Shown: one piece after another, positions 8,659 to 17,646 of the stretch
How the letters are laid out: the number at the start of each line of letters is the position of its first letter
Numbering within the stretch: the stretch's first letter is position 1
DNA from: JAHQVI01 sp963727575
Lineage (GTDB): Bacteria; Pseudomonadota; Alphaproteobacteria; Rhizobiales; Rhodomicrobiaceae
Length of the DNA stretch: 64,000 nt
Assembly (NCBI GenBank): GCA_963727575.1
Contig: CAVSIA010000017.1
Span: 62,001-126,000 of the forward strand
Reading direction: 5' to 3'
The notes under the pieces: generated by a model
Told to the model about the DNA's origin: nothing
Database searches by the model: none
The model's input: only the letters and a program-made list of their open reading frames with translations
Translations under genes and position numbers: made by a program

Positions 8659-9732
8659 CTATTGAGACGGTTTGACCTGAGCGGGTTCCATGCTCGCGAC
8701 GGGCTCGAGCACCGCCTTGTTCAACTCCGGATAGTCCTTCATGAGCTGCGCGCCGCCGAACGGCTTGCTGACGCCGCGATGGCAGGTGGCGCAATTGAGC
8801 TTGGGCGCGTCACCTTTCGGGCCGAGGCGGTTCTTGGCGTAAATCGGCTTCAGCGGGATGACGAAATGCTCGTTCAAATCCCGGACCATCCTGATGCCGT
8901 GCCAGGCCGGAACGCGCGCCGGAAGGCTCTGATTCCAGGCGAGAAATGCGCGACTGTTGTGGCAGAAGACGCAGTTCACACCGAGCGATTCCGACATATG
9001 GATCATCAGCGCATAGGTCGCCTCGGCCTGCTTGATCGAGACGCCGTTGCCGGTCGGCAGCGCGGTCTTGCCGACGACACGAATATTCGTAGGCTGATCG
9101 ATCTGGCCTGAGAACGGATCGTTAGGCAGCGAGGTCAGCCCCGCTGCCATGGCCGGGTGGTTCTGGCCGGCGTCGTAGCCCGCCATGCCTCTGGACGGCC
9201 CGGCGACGCCCTGCTGGAACCAGATCGCGCCCGGAACCGGCTGGCCGCGATGGCAGGTGTAGCAGGTGACGCCGGTCTGGGCGACGTGGCTGGTCCAGTC
9301 CGCGTTGATGTGATGCGTCATCTGGAGCATGCGCCGCGCGATCCGCTTGGTCGGGACGGAATCATCGGCGAGGTTTTCCAGATTGTGACAATAGCCGCAG
9401 CCCTGTTCCGGTGCGACCCACTCGGTGATCGCGACCATGATCCGGTTGAACTCATCCTCGGTCAGATCGCCGAGAACCTGCACGTTCTGATAGGCCTCCC
9501 GTGCCGGCCGCCCGCCGGGGGGGGCCGGGTCGAGGACGCTGGGCAGCGCCACCGCCGAGGCCTGCTTGGCGACGGTACGCGGGTTCCTGATTTCCTGCAT
9601 GCCCGTCCCGCGGTAGCCCGTCTGCACGGCCGTCATCGGCGGCCGCTCCCAGCGGGAGATGAACACGCCGAGCGTCAGGAACAGTGCGAAAATCACGCCT
9701 AGCGTTGCAACGATGTTGAAGCCGATTTTCAT
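8659..9732 (-). CDS. pufC: Photosynthetic reaction centre tetraheme cytochrome c subunit
   Basis: PufC docks on the periplasmic face of the L/M subunits and re-reduces the photo-oxidised special pair. Four CxxCH heme-attachment sites are at residues 112-116 (CGYCH), 157-161 (CYTCH), 254-258 (CVFCH) and 314-318 (CATCH), the expected number. The Met axial-ligand helices (RRMLQM, YALMIHM) precede them. The N-terminus (residues 5-25) is an uncleaved-looking membrane anchor. There is no lipobox Cys, so it is not a lipoprotein like that of Blastochloris viridis. The ATG at 9732 overlaps the pufM stop (ATGA), and the protein has 357 residues. Confidence 0.97.
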   Translation of the reverse strand: MKIGFNIVATLGVIFALFLTLGVFISRWERPPMTAVQTGYRGTGMQEIRNPRTVAKQASAVALPSVLDPAPPGGRPAREAYQNVQVLGDLTEDEFNRIMVAITEWVAPEQGCGYCHNLENLADDSVPTKRIARRMLQMTHHINADWTSHVAQTGVTCYTCHRGQPVPGAIWFQQGVAGPSRGMAGYDAGQNHPAMAAGLTSLPNDPFSGQIDQPTNIRVVGKTALPTGNGVSIKQAEATYALMIHMSESLGVNCVFCHNSRAFLAWNQSLPARVPAWHGIRMVRDLNEHFVIPLKPIYAKNRLGPKGDAPKLNCATCHRGVSKPFGGAQLMKDYPELNKAVLEPVASMEPAQVKPSQ

Positions 9733-10712
9733 TGCACTGCTCCACCTTGCAAGGCTGGATCGGTGACCGGCGCAAACATCACCGGGTAGTCCGGCGCGAT
9801 GCCATGCTTGACGCCCCAGAGATACCAGTTGTCGACGACGGTTCCGGTGAGAAGGATGCCGATGCCGCCAGTCAGCGTCACCAGCACTGCGAACCACCAC
9901 GCCCAGCGATGGATCGACTCCATGGAGGCGTTGAAGCCCATCGTCCAGCGCCAGAACAGCGCCGCCCGCTCCGAGGCCGTGCCACGGTCGACGATCTGCT
10001 CGATCTCACGCTCGCCACCATATCGGCCGACCGCAAGGATCGTGGCCGCATGCATCGCGAACAGCACCGCCGAGCCGTAAAGGAAGGCAATGGAGAGCAT
10101 GTGGAACGGGTTGTAGAACAGGTTGCCGTAGCGGATCGAGAAGGCGGCGGTCCAATCCAGATGCGGGAAGATGCCGAAGGGCACCGCCTCGCTCCAACTG
10201 CCCATCAGGATCGGCCGGATGAAGCCGAGTGACAGGTACAGGAAGATCGCCGACGCGAATGCCCAGGCCACATGCGTGCCCATGCCGAAAGCGCGGGCGT
10301 TCGAATAGACCTTGAACCACCAGAGAAAGATCGACGCGGTCAGGAAGAAGCCCGCCATCAGCCACCACCCGCCCTGGTTCAGCGGCGGGATGATGCTGAG
10401 CCCGTATTGCGGGGGTGGCGGCTCGAGCGCGAGCCAGGGCAGTTGGCGCACGAACTGCACCGGGTCCCAGTTCACCGAAGCCCACATATTCAGGCCGATG
10501 ATCTCGACTGCGATGAAGCCGCAGATCAGCGCGGCGACGCCGGTGAAGCCGAGGTGGATCGGTCCCACCTGCGCATCGCCGATCTTGCCGAGCCAGTAGT
10601 TGAAATACGGTTCACCGTCGCGCGAATAGACGTCGCCCGGTGCGCGCGGTATCCCCATTTCCGGCATTGCCCGGACCTGGACGCGCGTGAAGACATTGAA
10701 ATATTCCGCCAT
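9729..10712 (-). CDS. pufM: Reaction centre M subunit
   Basis: PufM is one half of the five-helix L/M heterodimer that holds the special pair, bacteriopheophytins and quinones. At 327 residues it has the usual length. The block GNLFYNPFHMLSIAFLYGSAVLFAMHAATI contains the special-pair His (in NPFHM) and the following non-heme-iron His. The second iron His pair lies in ESIHRWAWW, and the quinone-site Trp is in the same region. pufL ends 18 bp upstream and pufC overlaps downstream. The start ATG at 10712 follows a GGGGAGGAT leader. Confidence 0.98.
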   Translation of the reverse strand: MAEYFNVFTRVQVRAMPEMGIPRAPGDVYSRDGEPYFNYWLGKIGDAQVGPIHLGFTGVAALICGFIAVEIIGLNMWASVNWDPVQFVRQLPWLALEPPPPQYGLSIIPPLNQGGWWLMAGFFLTASIFLWWFKVYSNARAFGMGTHVAWAFASAIFLYLSLGFIRPILMGSWSEAVPFGIFPHLDWTAAFSIRYGNLFYNPFHMLSIAFLYGSAVLFAMHAATILAVGRYGGEREIEQIVDRGTASERAALFWRWTMGFNASMESIHRWAWWFAVLVTLTGGIGILLTGTVVDNWYLWGVKHGIAPDYPVMFAPVTDPALQGGAVQ

Positions 10713-10730
10713 GACATCCTCCCCTCGCGC

Positions 10731-11555
10731 CTAGCTCCAGATCGGCAGGCTTAACCACCAGTTCCACCATTCCGGCCAGCCGCGGGTCCAGAACGGGCCG
10801 CTGATCACAATACATACCGCGCTCCAGAAGGCGGCGCTGACCGCCAGGAACAAGCCGAGCCTGTGGATGCCCAGCGTACCGATCGAATAGCCGATCGTGT
10901 CGCGGAAGAAGGTATTCTCGTGCTCCGGCGTTTTGACTGCTTCGCCGCGCGCGGGATTGACGGCTGACAGGACCAGGCCGCCATGCAGCGCGAGCGCGAG
11001 CGCGTTGGTGAAGAAGAAGCTCACCGCAATCATATGCGCCGGATTGTAATGGAAATGCAGATATTGGTAGCCGACATTCGACACCCAGTCCAAATGGCTC
11101 ATGATGCCGTAGGGGAAGCCGTGGCCCCAGGCGCCGAGCAGAACCGGGCGGATGACGACGAGCGTGATGTAGGCGAAGATCGCGAAGCTGAAGGCGAAGG
11201 GGATGTGATAGCCCATGCCGAGCTTGCGCGAGATCTCGACCTGTCGCAGCGCCCATGAGACGAACGCGCCGATCGCGCAGAAGGTGATGATCTGCCAGAG
11301 ACCGCCCTGCTTCAGCGGCGCGAGCGCAAGCCCGTAGCTGAGGTCAGGCGGAGCAATGCTGATCTTCCAGATGTTCCAGGTCGGGCCGATGGCCGCGCCG
11401 TAAACGATGAGGGCGGTGCCGAGCGCGGCGAAGAAGATCGTCGTCACCCCGAAGAAGCCGACGTAGAACGGGCCGATCCAGAAGTCGAAGAGATCGCCTC
11501 CCAGGAGCGTCCCTCCGCGCACCCGATATTTTTTTTCGAAACTGAGCATGGCCAT
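10731..11555 (-). CDS. pufL: Reaction centre L subunit
   Basis: PufL binds the photoactive pigment branch and the secondary quinone QB. It has 274 residues, with the N-terminal AMLSFEKKYRVRGGTLLGGDLFDFW seen in all PufL proteins. The special-pair His is in HYNPAHMIAVSFFFT and the iron-binding His follow in LALHGG and TLGIHRLGLF. A Ser/Asn-rich QB pocket (FFRDTIGYSIG) is present. It is separated from pufA by 106 bp that contain a strong stem-loop, the usual device that makes light-harvesting message more abundant than reaction-centre message. Confidence 0.98.
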   Translation of the reverse strand: MAMLSFEKKYRVRGGTLLGGDLFDFWIGPFYVGFFGVTTIFFAALGTALIVYGAAIGPTWNIWKISIAPPDLSYGLALAPLKQGGLWQIITFCAIGAFVSWALRQVEISRKLGMGYHIPFAFSFAIFAYITLVVIRPVLLGAWGHGFPYGIMSHLDWVSNVGYQYLHFHYNPAHMIAVSFFFTNALALALHGGLVLSAVNPARGEAVKTPEHENTFFRDTIGYSIGTLGIHRLGLFLAVSAAFWSAVCIVISGPFWTRGWPEWWNWWLSLPIWS

Positions 11556-11599
11556 GGTTCGATCCTCGCGGCAATCGCTATGCGTATTCTATCGCCTCC

Positions 11600-11645
11600 C
11601 AGGGTGGCAGACGTCGCCGCGTGGGCGGCGGCGGCGTCCACCCTG
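11600..11645 (-). other. pufA-pufL intercistronic stem-loop
   Basis: On the minus strand the arms CAGGGTGG and CCACCCTG, continued inward by complementary GAC/GCC-rich arms, fold into a near-perfect hairpin of about 46 bases with a short loop. There is no T-run, so it is not a simple terminator. In Rhodobacter, hairpins in this position protect the upstream pufBA message from 3' decay and set the LH1:RC ratio. The same role is inferred here. Confidence 0.75.
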
Positions 11646-11661
11646 CCTCCAGGAGACGGCG

Positions 11662-11856
11662 TTAGCCGATCCTGTCCCCGGGCGCGCCGGGAAGCATGAG
11701 GCTGGAGGTCGAGGCCGGCTTGGCCGGGCCTTCGAGCCAGTTGAAACGATCCGTGCTCAGCAGAATGAAGTGGATGAGCAGCGCGAGAACGAACAGGAAG
11801 GTGAACAACACCACCAGCGCTCTGCGCGGATCGAAAAGGAGCCAAAGTCTCCACAT
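11662..11856 (-). CDS. pufA: LH1 antenna alpha polypeptide
   Basis: A 64-residue single-helix protein. The N-terminal MWRLWLLFDPRRALVV and the membrane stretch ending in LALLIHFILLST place the bacteriochlorophyll-ligating His at residue 29, followed by the conserved NWLEG. A C-terminal extension of about 22 residues (PAKPASTSSLMLPGAPGDRIG region) may be trimmed after insertion, as reported for other LH1 alpha chains. It lies 27 bp after pufB. Confidence 0.95.
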   Translation of the reverse strand: MWRLWLLFDPRRALVVLFTFLFVLALLIHFILLSTDRFNWLEGPAKPASTSSLMLPGAPGDRIG

Positions 11857-11883
11857 CGTCGGAATCCTTTCAGAAGGTTTTCG

Positions 11884-12105
11884 TCACGAGAACAGGGAGA
11901 GCGCCGCGGTGAGTGCCGTGTGCGCGCCGTCCTGAAGCGATGCATAGCCATTGGCGCCGGGCAGCCAGGGCCGCCACATCCACGCAAGGATATGAGCAAC
12001 GATCGCGACGATCATGAAGATGACGAAGCTGGTCACGAATATTCCGTGAAACTCCTTCGCCTCATTTTCAGTGAGCCCCGTATATGGGCTTCTGTCTGTT
12101 GCCAT
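11884..12105 (-). CDS. pufB: LH1 antenna beta polypeptide
   Basis: A protein of 73 residues from ATG 12105. This start is preferred over the in-frame TTG at 12120 because GGAG lies nine bases upstream of the ATG and inside the longer version. TGLTENEAKEFHGIF is the usual amphipathic N-terminus. The membrane helix ends in VAHILAWMWRPWLPG, giving the bacteriochlorophyll-ligand His and the LH1 beta signature AWxWRPW. It pairs with PufA to form the ring around the reaction centre. Confidence 0.95.
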   Translation of the reverse strand: MATDRSPYTGLTENEAKEFHGIFVTSFVIFMIVAIVAHILAWMWRPWLPGANGYASLQDGAHTALTAALSLFS

Positions 12106-12232
12106 CAGCTTATTCTCCAATCATTGGAACAGGCCGTTACCGCGTGCATCCTGCGCGGCCAGGTTGGCGCTTAGGGGAAATGACCCCGCCGCACCGATCG
12201 CCTGGAGCGACCAGGCGAGCCCACGCTTCGCC

Positions 12233-12469
12233 TCAGTTCATGAAGGCGAAAGGAATTGAGGAATTCGCGGCGGTCCAGGCCTCCTTGAAGACCGACTGGC
12301 GCGTCCTGCCCTCGGCGCCGATGTCCCCGCGTCCCGGTATCAGGCGCGCGACAATGGCGGCAGCGAGAAAGACCGGGTAAGCGACCCAGAACACCCAGCG
12401 ATATTCAAGCTCGTCGCGCCTGCGCCGCGAGCGCTGCAAACTGACTGTATGGTCTTCCATGACTGACAT
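12233..12469 (-). CDS. pufQ: PufQ-like protein
   Basis: A small 78-residue protein between bchZ and pufB, the standard pufQ position. It has one hydrophobic helix (RWVFWVAYPVFLAAAIVARL, about residues 23-42) and the C-terminal pattern SVFKEAWTAANSSIPFAFM. That resembles the Rhodobacter PufQ tail (F-x-x-A-W-x-x-A then P-x-x-F). PufQ is needed for normal bacteriochlorophyll flux and LH1-RC formation. The start is ATG 12469, eight bases after AGGAGG. An upstream in-frame GTG at 12502 has no such site. The family is divergent, so the call rests on position plus the tail motif. Confidence 0.7.
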   Translation of the reverse strand: MSVMEDHTVSLQRSRRRRDELEYRWVFWVAYPVFLAAAIVARLIPGRGDIGAEGRTRQSVFKEAWTAANSSIPFAFMN

Positions 12470-12477
12470 GGCCTGCA

Positions 12478-12483
12478 CCTCCT
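12478..12483 (-). promoter_or_regulatory. Consensus ribosome binding site of pufQ
   Basis: AGGAGG on the minus strand, eight bases before ATG 12469. It decides the pufQ start against the longer GTG alternative, which would contain this site within the coding sequence. Confidence 0.7.
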
Positions 12484-12534
12484 GTAATCGCACACCCGTC
12501 ACCCCTCGTTACGCTACGTGACGGCTCCGTTCCC

Positions 12535-13986
12535 TCATGCCGCCTCGCTGCGCCCGAGCGATTGTCTCGCCCGTCCGAGGTGGTCTGTTGTGACTTCTTC
12601 GTCGCCCTTCAGCCGGGCCGCCTTCTCCGCCGCATCGCGCAGCCGCTTGGCCGCTGAGATGCGCACGAGGACGGGTTCCGACTCGACCAGCCGGTCGAGC
12701 TCGACGATGGCGTCGGCCTGCCAGGGCAGTTGCCGCTCGCGCTTGGCGGGTGTCGCCTCGACCTTGTCGAGATCGGTGCCGAGCGGCAGAATGTGGAAAA
12801 GCGCATCGAACAGCGCGTTGCAGACTTCCTGCACGAGATACGTCGCGCCCGCATAGCCCATGAACGGCGTGCCCGTGTGGCGGCGGATGATCGCGCCGGG
12901 GAAGGACGCCGGAATGAACATCGAGCGCCCGCCGGCTTCGGCGGCATACATGCGCTCGTTGTAGCTGCCGAACAGGATCAGCGGCTTCGTCTCGGCGATC
13001 TTTGCGCGGACGGCGGCGTTGTCGGTCTTGCCGCCGGCGATCCGCGCGATGGCGAATGCGCAGGGCAGTCCCATCTCGGTTTCGAGGAAATTTCGGATAC
13101 CGCGCGCATAGGTTTCGTTGGCGACGATGCCGAAATTGGCGGTAGCGAAGAAGTCCTGCGTCACCGAGCGCCACAGATCCCAGAGCGGCTTTATCGTGGT
13201 GTGCTTTTCTTTTTCAATGAAGGGCTCCGGATCGATGCCGAGAAGCCCGCCCAGCATGCGCAGGAACTTGGTCGTCGAGTGCAGGCCGATCGGCGCTTGC
13301 AGATAAGGCCGCTCCAGCGCCTCGCAGAGTGCGCGGCCGAATTCGCGGTAGAGGCAGACATTGACGTCGGCATCGACCAGGCGCGGCACATCGGCCAGAT
13401 GCGAGCCGAGCGGGAACACCATGTTGACGTCCGCGCCGATGCCTTCGATCAGACGGCGGATCTCCGCAAGATCCGACGGCATGTTGAAGGTGCCGTAAGC
13501 CGGGCCGATGATGTTGACGCGCGGACGCTCGCCATCCTTGCGCGGCTTGCGCTCGGGGACCTTCTTTGCGCCATACTCGGTCCACAGCCAGAACATTGCG
13601 CGGTCGGCGCTCTGCCACTGGTCCTCGTCGATGGTGCGCGGCAGGAAGCGCTGGATGCCGGTGCCTTCGGGGGTGACGCCGCCGCCGATCATCTCGGCGA
13701 TCGAGCCGGTTACGACGACGCTCGGCAGATGCGGATCGAGCGTCTTGTGCGCGCGGCGCAGCGCCCCTTCGGTGCCGTGCTGGCCGAGTTCCTCCTCCGC
13801 CAGCCCGGTGACGACGATCGGCAATTCGTGTGGTGGCAGCGCGTCGGTGTAATGGAGGACGGCGGTGACCGGCAGGTTCTCGCAGCCGACGGGGCCGTCG
13901 ATGATCACCTGCAGACCTTTCACCGCCGAAAAGACATAGACCGAACCCCAATAGCCACCCGCTCGGTCGTGGTCGAGGATCAGCAT
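12535..13986 (-). CDS. bchZ: Chlorophyllide a reductase subunit Z
   Basis: With BchY it forms the catalytic NB-like component of chlorophyllide a oxidoreductase, which reduces ring B of chlorophyllide a. The nitrogenase-like fold is evident: an N-terminal DHDRAGGYWGSVYVF, the Cys in GPVGCENLPVT (an iron-sulfur ligand region), NIIGPAYGTFNMPSD and the C-terminal light-independent-reductase block GYAGATYLVQEVCNALFDALFHILPLG. The protein is intact at 483 residues. Its start overlaps the bchY stop by one base at 13986, indicating coupled translation. Confidence 0.97.
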   Translation of the reverse strand: MLILDHDRAGGYWGSVYVFSAVKGLQVIIDGPVGCENLPVTAVLHYTDALPPHELPIVVTGLAEEELGQHGTEGALRRAHKTLDPHLPSVVVTGSIAEMIGGGVTPEGTGIQRFLPRTIDEDQWQSADRAMFWLWTEYGAKKVPERKPRKDGERPRVNIIGPAYGTFNMPSDLAEIRRLIEGIGADVNMVFPLGSHLADVPRLVDADVNVCLYREFGRALCEALERPYLQAPIGLHSTTKFLRMLGGLLGIDPEPFIEKEKHTTIKPLWDLWRSVTQDFFATANFGIVANETYARGIRNFLETEMGLPCAFAIARIAGGKTDNAAVRAKIAETKPLILFGSYNERMYAAEAGGRSMFIPASFPGAIIRRHTGTPFMGYAGATYLVQEVCNALFDALFHILPLGTDLDKVEATPAKRERQLPWQADAIVELDRLVESEPVLVRISAAKRLRDAAEKAARLKGDEEVTTDHLGRARQSLGRSEAA

Positions 13987-15588
13987 CAGATCATCTCCTC
14001 GGACTTGCGCTGCTTGGCGAGCGCGTCCACGCGCTTGGCGTAACGCTCGCGGAATTTCGGCTGCGGCTTGGGCGTGCTTTCCCAGATGCCGGCGGTGTCG
14101 CCTGCGCCTGTGCCGGTGAAGAACGCGTCCATTTCGAGGAAGCGGTCGCGGTTAGAGAGCGCGGCGTTGACGACCTGGGCGAGCGAGCCCGCGCCAGCCG
14201 GTCCCATGAGCGGGCGGGCGGAGATCAGATTGGTGAAATAGAGCGCGGGCGTCCGGCTTTCCTTCGCCTTCTGGACGACGGGCGTCGTGCCGATGGCGAG
14301 GTCCGGCTTGAATTCCTCGAACGCGGCAAGATCCTGCTCCAGCGATGCGCGATATTGAACGTGAACGCCCTTCGCTTCGAGCCAGTCGCGGTCCGCGGCG
14401 GACCATTCGGTGCGCGGGCAGGCCGTGCCGACATAGGGCACCTCGGCGCCGCTCTCGATGAGCAGCCGCGCCACGATCAGCTCCGACCCTTCATAGCCGG
14501 ACAGCGTGATGCGGCCCTTGATGGGCGACCTGTCCAGCGCGGCTTTGATGATCGGCAGAAAGCGGTTCTTCGCGTCGTCGCGTTTCGCGGCATCGACGCC
14601 GGCCGCTTCGCCGATGGCGTCGATCCAGGCCGCCGTTCCCTCGACACCGACCGGCGCGGAGCCGACGATCGGCCGGCCGGCGGCTGCGAATTCGCGGAAG
14701 CTGGCGGTGTAGAACGGATGGATGGCGGCAACGACGGCACAGTCGAGCGCGCTATAAAGCTCGCGCCATTCGCGCGTCGGCACGACCGGGCCAGCCGCGA
14801 GGCCCATCGGCTCCAGCATCATGCCGACGCCGATCGGATCGGCCGGAAACATCTCGCCGACCAGCGTGACGGTAGGCTTTTCGCTCAGACCGCCACGGGG
14901 CGCGGCGACCGGGCCGGCGGTCGCTTCATTGCGGGCATAAGCGAGCATCGCGCCGGCAAGCACGTCCTTGGCCTCAGCATGGGTTGGCACGCCGAAGCCC
15001 GGCACGTCGATGCCGATGATCCGTACGCCGTTGATCTCTTTGGGTAGAAGGCGCAGCGGTACGCCCGAGGCTGTCGGCACGCAAAGATTGGTGACGATGA
15101 CGGTGTCGTATTGATCGGGATCGGCGAGTTCGAACACCGCCTCGCGCAGATCCTCGAACAGCTTGCCGGTGACCAGCGTCTCGGAGTTGAACGGCACATA
15201 GCCGACGGTACGTTTCGCGCCGTAGAAATGCGAGGTGAACGTCAGTCCGTATACGCAGCAAGCCGAACCGCAGAGAACGCTCGCCGTGCGCCGCATCCTG
15301 AGCCCGACGCGGAGCGAGCCAAACGCCGGACACATGCTCTGCGGCTGGTCGTGCGGTCCCATGGGGTAGTCCGCAGCGTAGCGCTTCAGCGTCTCGCTGT
15401 TGCCGGCCGTCTCTGCCGCCTTCAGCATTTCATCGCGGCCCGCATGGCAGCCGACGCCGTCGCCGGATACAGCCGCGGCCTCACCCTCGCCGACCTGCCC
15501 GGCCCAGCACATCCGCCGCCGCGCTGTCGTCATAGACGACTTCGCCTTGCTGCGTAAGGTCCGGATGGCTATCGGACTGGGATGTCAT
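13986..15588 (-). CDS. bchY: Chlorophyllide a reductase subunit Y, frameshifted near the N-terminus
   Basis: BchY carries most Cys ligands of the COR [4Fe-4S] cluster. Visible motifs are GCHAGRDEMLKAAE, QSMCPAFGSLRVGLRMRRTA, LCGSACCVYGLTFTSHFYGAKR and YVPFNSETLVTGKLFEDLRE. The true start appears to be ATG 15588 (protein begins MTSQSDSHPDLTQQGEVVYD). That frame runs into a stop near 15480, so a +1 shift lies between about 15490 and 15540. From there the frame is open to 13986. The order bchC-X-Y-Z-puf with overlapping stops and starts is a standard purple-bacterial superoperon. Confidence 0.93.
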
Positions 15589-15607
15589 CAGGCTCTGCTC
15601 CTCGGTC

Positions 15608-16612
15608 TTAAACGCTGTCATAGACCACTTCGAGAGACGGCTTTTGGATCACCGTGCCGCCGCACATATCCTCGAAGCTCGCCGGCTGCAGCACCACGCC
15701 GCGCCCGACCGCCTCGCCCTTGAACAGGCCGAGCAATTCGTCCTGGCTTAGGGGCTTGGGGCGAACCGGCGGGGCTTCGGCAACGTTGGTCCCGAGTTCT
15801 TCGAACAGCGGCGCCCATTCCGTACCCGGACGGCCGATGATCTCGTAATTGGCGCTCTTGCGGCGGATGTCTTCATGCTGTGGGATGGCGGCGAGAACAG
15901 GGATGCCGACCGCGTCGGAGAAGGCCTGCGCCTCGCCCGTACCGTCATCCTTGTTGATGACCATGCCGGCCACGCCGACATTGCCGCCGAGCTTGCGGAA
16001 ATAATCCACCGCCGAGCAGACATTGTTGGCGACGTAGAGCGATTGCAGATCGTTGGAGCCGACGACGATCACCTTCTGGCACATGTCGCGCGCGATCGGC
16101 AGGCCGAAGCCGCCGCAGACCACGTCGCCGAGGAAATCGAGCAGGACATAGTCGAAGCCCCATTCGTGGAAGCCGAGCTTTTCCAGCAGCTCGAAGCCAT
16201 GGATGATGCCCCGGCCGCCGCAGCCGCGCCCAACCTCAGGGCCGCCGAGTTCCATGGCGAACACGCCGTCGCGCTTGAAGCAGACATCGCCGATCGCGAC
16301 AGCCGAGCCTTCAAGCTTCTTCTTCGAAGACGTCTCGATAATGGTCGGGCAAGCGCGTCCGCCAAAGAGGAGGGAGGTCGTGTCGCTTTTAGGGTCACAA
16401 CCTATGAGGAGAACGCGCTTACCCTGTTGCGCCATCATGTAGGAGAGGTTCGCGAGGGTGAAACTCTTCCCGATGCCGCCTTTGCCGTAAATGGCGATGA
16501 TCTGCGTTTCCTTCGCGGAAGCGCTGCCGGCGTCCTCCGCCACGGCGTCCGGCTCGCAAGTGTCTTCACTCCTGTCGTCGCGGCGAGAATTGACGTCGAA
16601 AATCGTCGTCAT
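15608..16612 (-). CDS. bchX: Chlorophyllide a reductase iron protein subunit X
   Basis: An ATP-dependent electron donor to BchYZ and a nitrogenase iron-protein relative of 334 residues. The P-loop is YGKGGIGKSFT (residues 42-52), and switch motifs CDPKSDTTSLLFGG and VLLDFLGDVVCGGFGLP are present. The two conserved cluster-ligating Cys lie in GRGCGGRG and DVVCGG. The ATG at 16612 overlaps the bchC stop (ATGA). BchX is told apart from BchL, also in this window, by its longer N-terminus, the SFT P-loop ending and its position next to bchYZ. Confidence 0.97.
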   Translation of the reverse strand: MTTIFDVNSRRDDRSEDTCEPDAVAEDAGSASAKETQIIAIYGKGGIGKSFTLANLSYMMAQQGKRVLLIGCDPKSDTTSLLFGGRACPTIIETSSKKKLEGSAVAIGDVCFKRDGVFAMELGGPEVGRGCGGRGIIHGFELLEKLGFHEWGFDYVLLDFLGDVVCGGFGLPIARDMCQKVIVVGSNDLQSLYVANNVCSAVDYFRKLGGNVGVAGMVINKDDGTGEAQAFSDAVGIPVLAAIPQHEDIRRKSANYEIIGRPGTEWAPLFEELGTNVAEAPPVRPKPLSQDELLGLFKGEAVGRGVVLQPASFEDMCGGTVIQKPSLEVVYDSV

Positions 16613-17547
16613 GAGGCAGGCCTCCAGTCCAGGATCATCTTCAGGCAGCCGGGATCCTCGAACGCCGTGCGATAGGCGTCCGCGGCCGAAGCGGCCGGCT
16701 GGCGGTGTGTAATGAGACCGTCGAGCGAGAGGCGCCCGGTTTCGATCATGTAGGTGACGCAGGCCAGATCCGTCGGCTGCCACTGCGCGGCGACGGAAAT
16801 CCGCGCCTCACGCATGAAGGCCGGCGGAAAGGTGAAGCTCAGGGGCTGTTCGTAGAAGCCGGCGAGCACGATTTCGCCAGCCCGCGCGAGGCGGCCGATC
16901 AGCTCGTCGAGGAGGGACGCATCGCCGCTGACATCGCATATGGTTTTGTAATCGCGCCGGGTGTCTTCGTCCGGGGCGACGACCTGATACCCATCGCCGC
17001 CATCGCGCCGGGACGCGTTGCGCTCCCAGACGACGGGCGAGCCGCCGGCCGCCACCGCGAGACGCGCGATCAGCCGTCCGAGTACCCCATGGCCGATGAT
17101 CAGGTCCGGCGCTCCGCTGCGGGCGGTCGCTACGGCGTGACGGGCGGTCGCGGCGAGGGCGAGCAATATGCCGGCCTCGCCGATATTGTCGCCGAGCGGC
17201 ACCACCCGGCTGCCGTCGACCACGACGCGCGAGGATGCACCGCCGAACAGTCCGCGGACCTTGCCGTAGCAATTCGCGCCGGGCACGAAGACCCGCTCGC
17301 CCGGATGGCGTCCGGACAGTCCGCCTGCCTCGATGATTCGGCCGACCAATTCGTAGCCGGGCACCAGCGGATAACCCATGCCGGGGAAATGCGGCATGCG
17401 GCCGGTCCAGAGCAGACGCTCGGTGCCGGTGCTGATGCCGGTCCATTCCATGTCGACGATGATGTCGGATGCGCTGGGGGCGCTAAGCTCGATCTCGTCG
17501 AGCAACAGGCTTTCTGGTTTGTCGAACACGATGGCTGTTGATTGCAT
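16609..17547 (-). CDS. bchC: Bacteriochlorophyllide a dehydrogenase (3-hydroxyethyl oxidation)
   Basis: Oxidises the C3 1-hydroxyethyl group to the acetyl group, near the end of bacteriochlorophyllide a synthesis. It is a zinc-type alcohol dehydrogenase relative of 312 residues: WTGISTGTERLLWTG and GYPLVPGYELVGRI form the catalytic domain, and LIIGHGVLGRLIARL is the Rossmann nucleotide-binding turn. The first gene of the bchCXYZ-puf operon, it is preceded at 56 bp by a perfect PpsR palindrome, as in Rhodobacter. Confidence 0.95.
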   Translation of the reverse strand: MQSTAIVFDKPESLLLDEIELSAPSASDIIVDMEWTGISTGTERLLWTGRMPHFPGMGYPLVPGYELVGRIIEAGGLSGRHPGERVFVPGANCYGKVRGLFGGASSRVVVDGSRVVPLGDNIGEAGILLALAATARHAVATARSGAPDLIIGHGVLGRLIARLAVAAGGSPVVWERNASRRDGGDGYQVVAPDEDTRRDYKTICDVSGDASLLDELIGRLARAGEIVLAGFYEQPLSFTFPPAFMREARISVAAQWQPTDLACVTYMIETGRLSLDGLITHRQPAASAADAYRTAFEDPGCLKMILDWRPAS

Positions 17548-17602
17548 TTGCGCCCCCCAGACCGGCGGTTATCTGGTCTGCCGTTCCGCCGTACTTTCCA
17601 AA

Positions 17603-17646
17603 TGTCAGGTTAACTTGACACAAAAAACTGTCAATACAAATTGTCG
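17603..17646 (-). promoter_or_regulatory. PpsR/CrtJ box pair upstream of bchC
   Basis: A perfect TGT-N12-ACA palindrome, TGTCAGGTTAACTTGACA, occupies 17603-17620. A second, imperfect copy (TGTCAA-N6-TTGTCG, 17629-17646) follows eight bases further upstream and overlaps the last codons of crtF. Tandem PpsR sites of this spacing allow cooperative aerobic repression in Rhodobacter. The same control of the bchC-puf operon is inferred. Confidence 0.8.
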
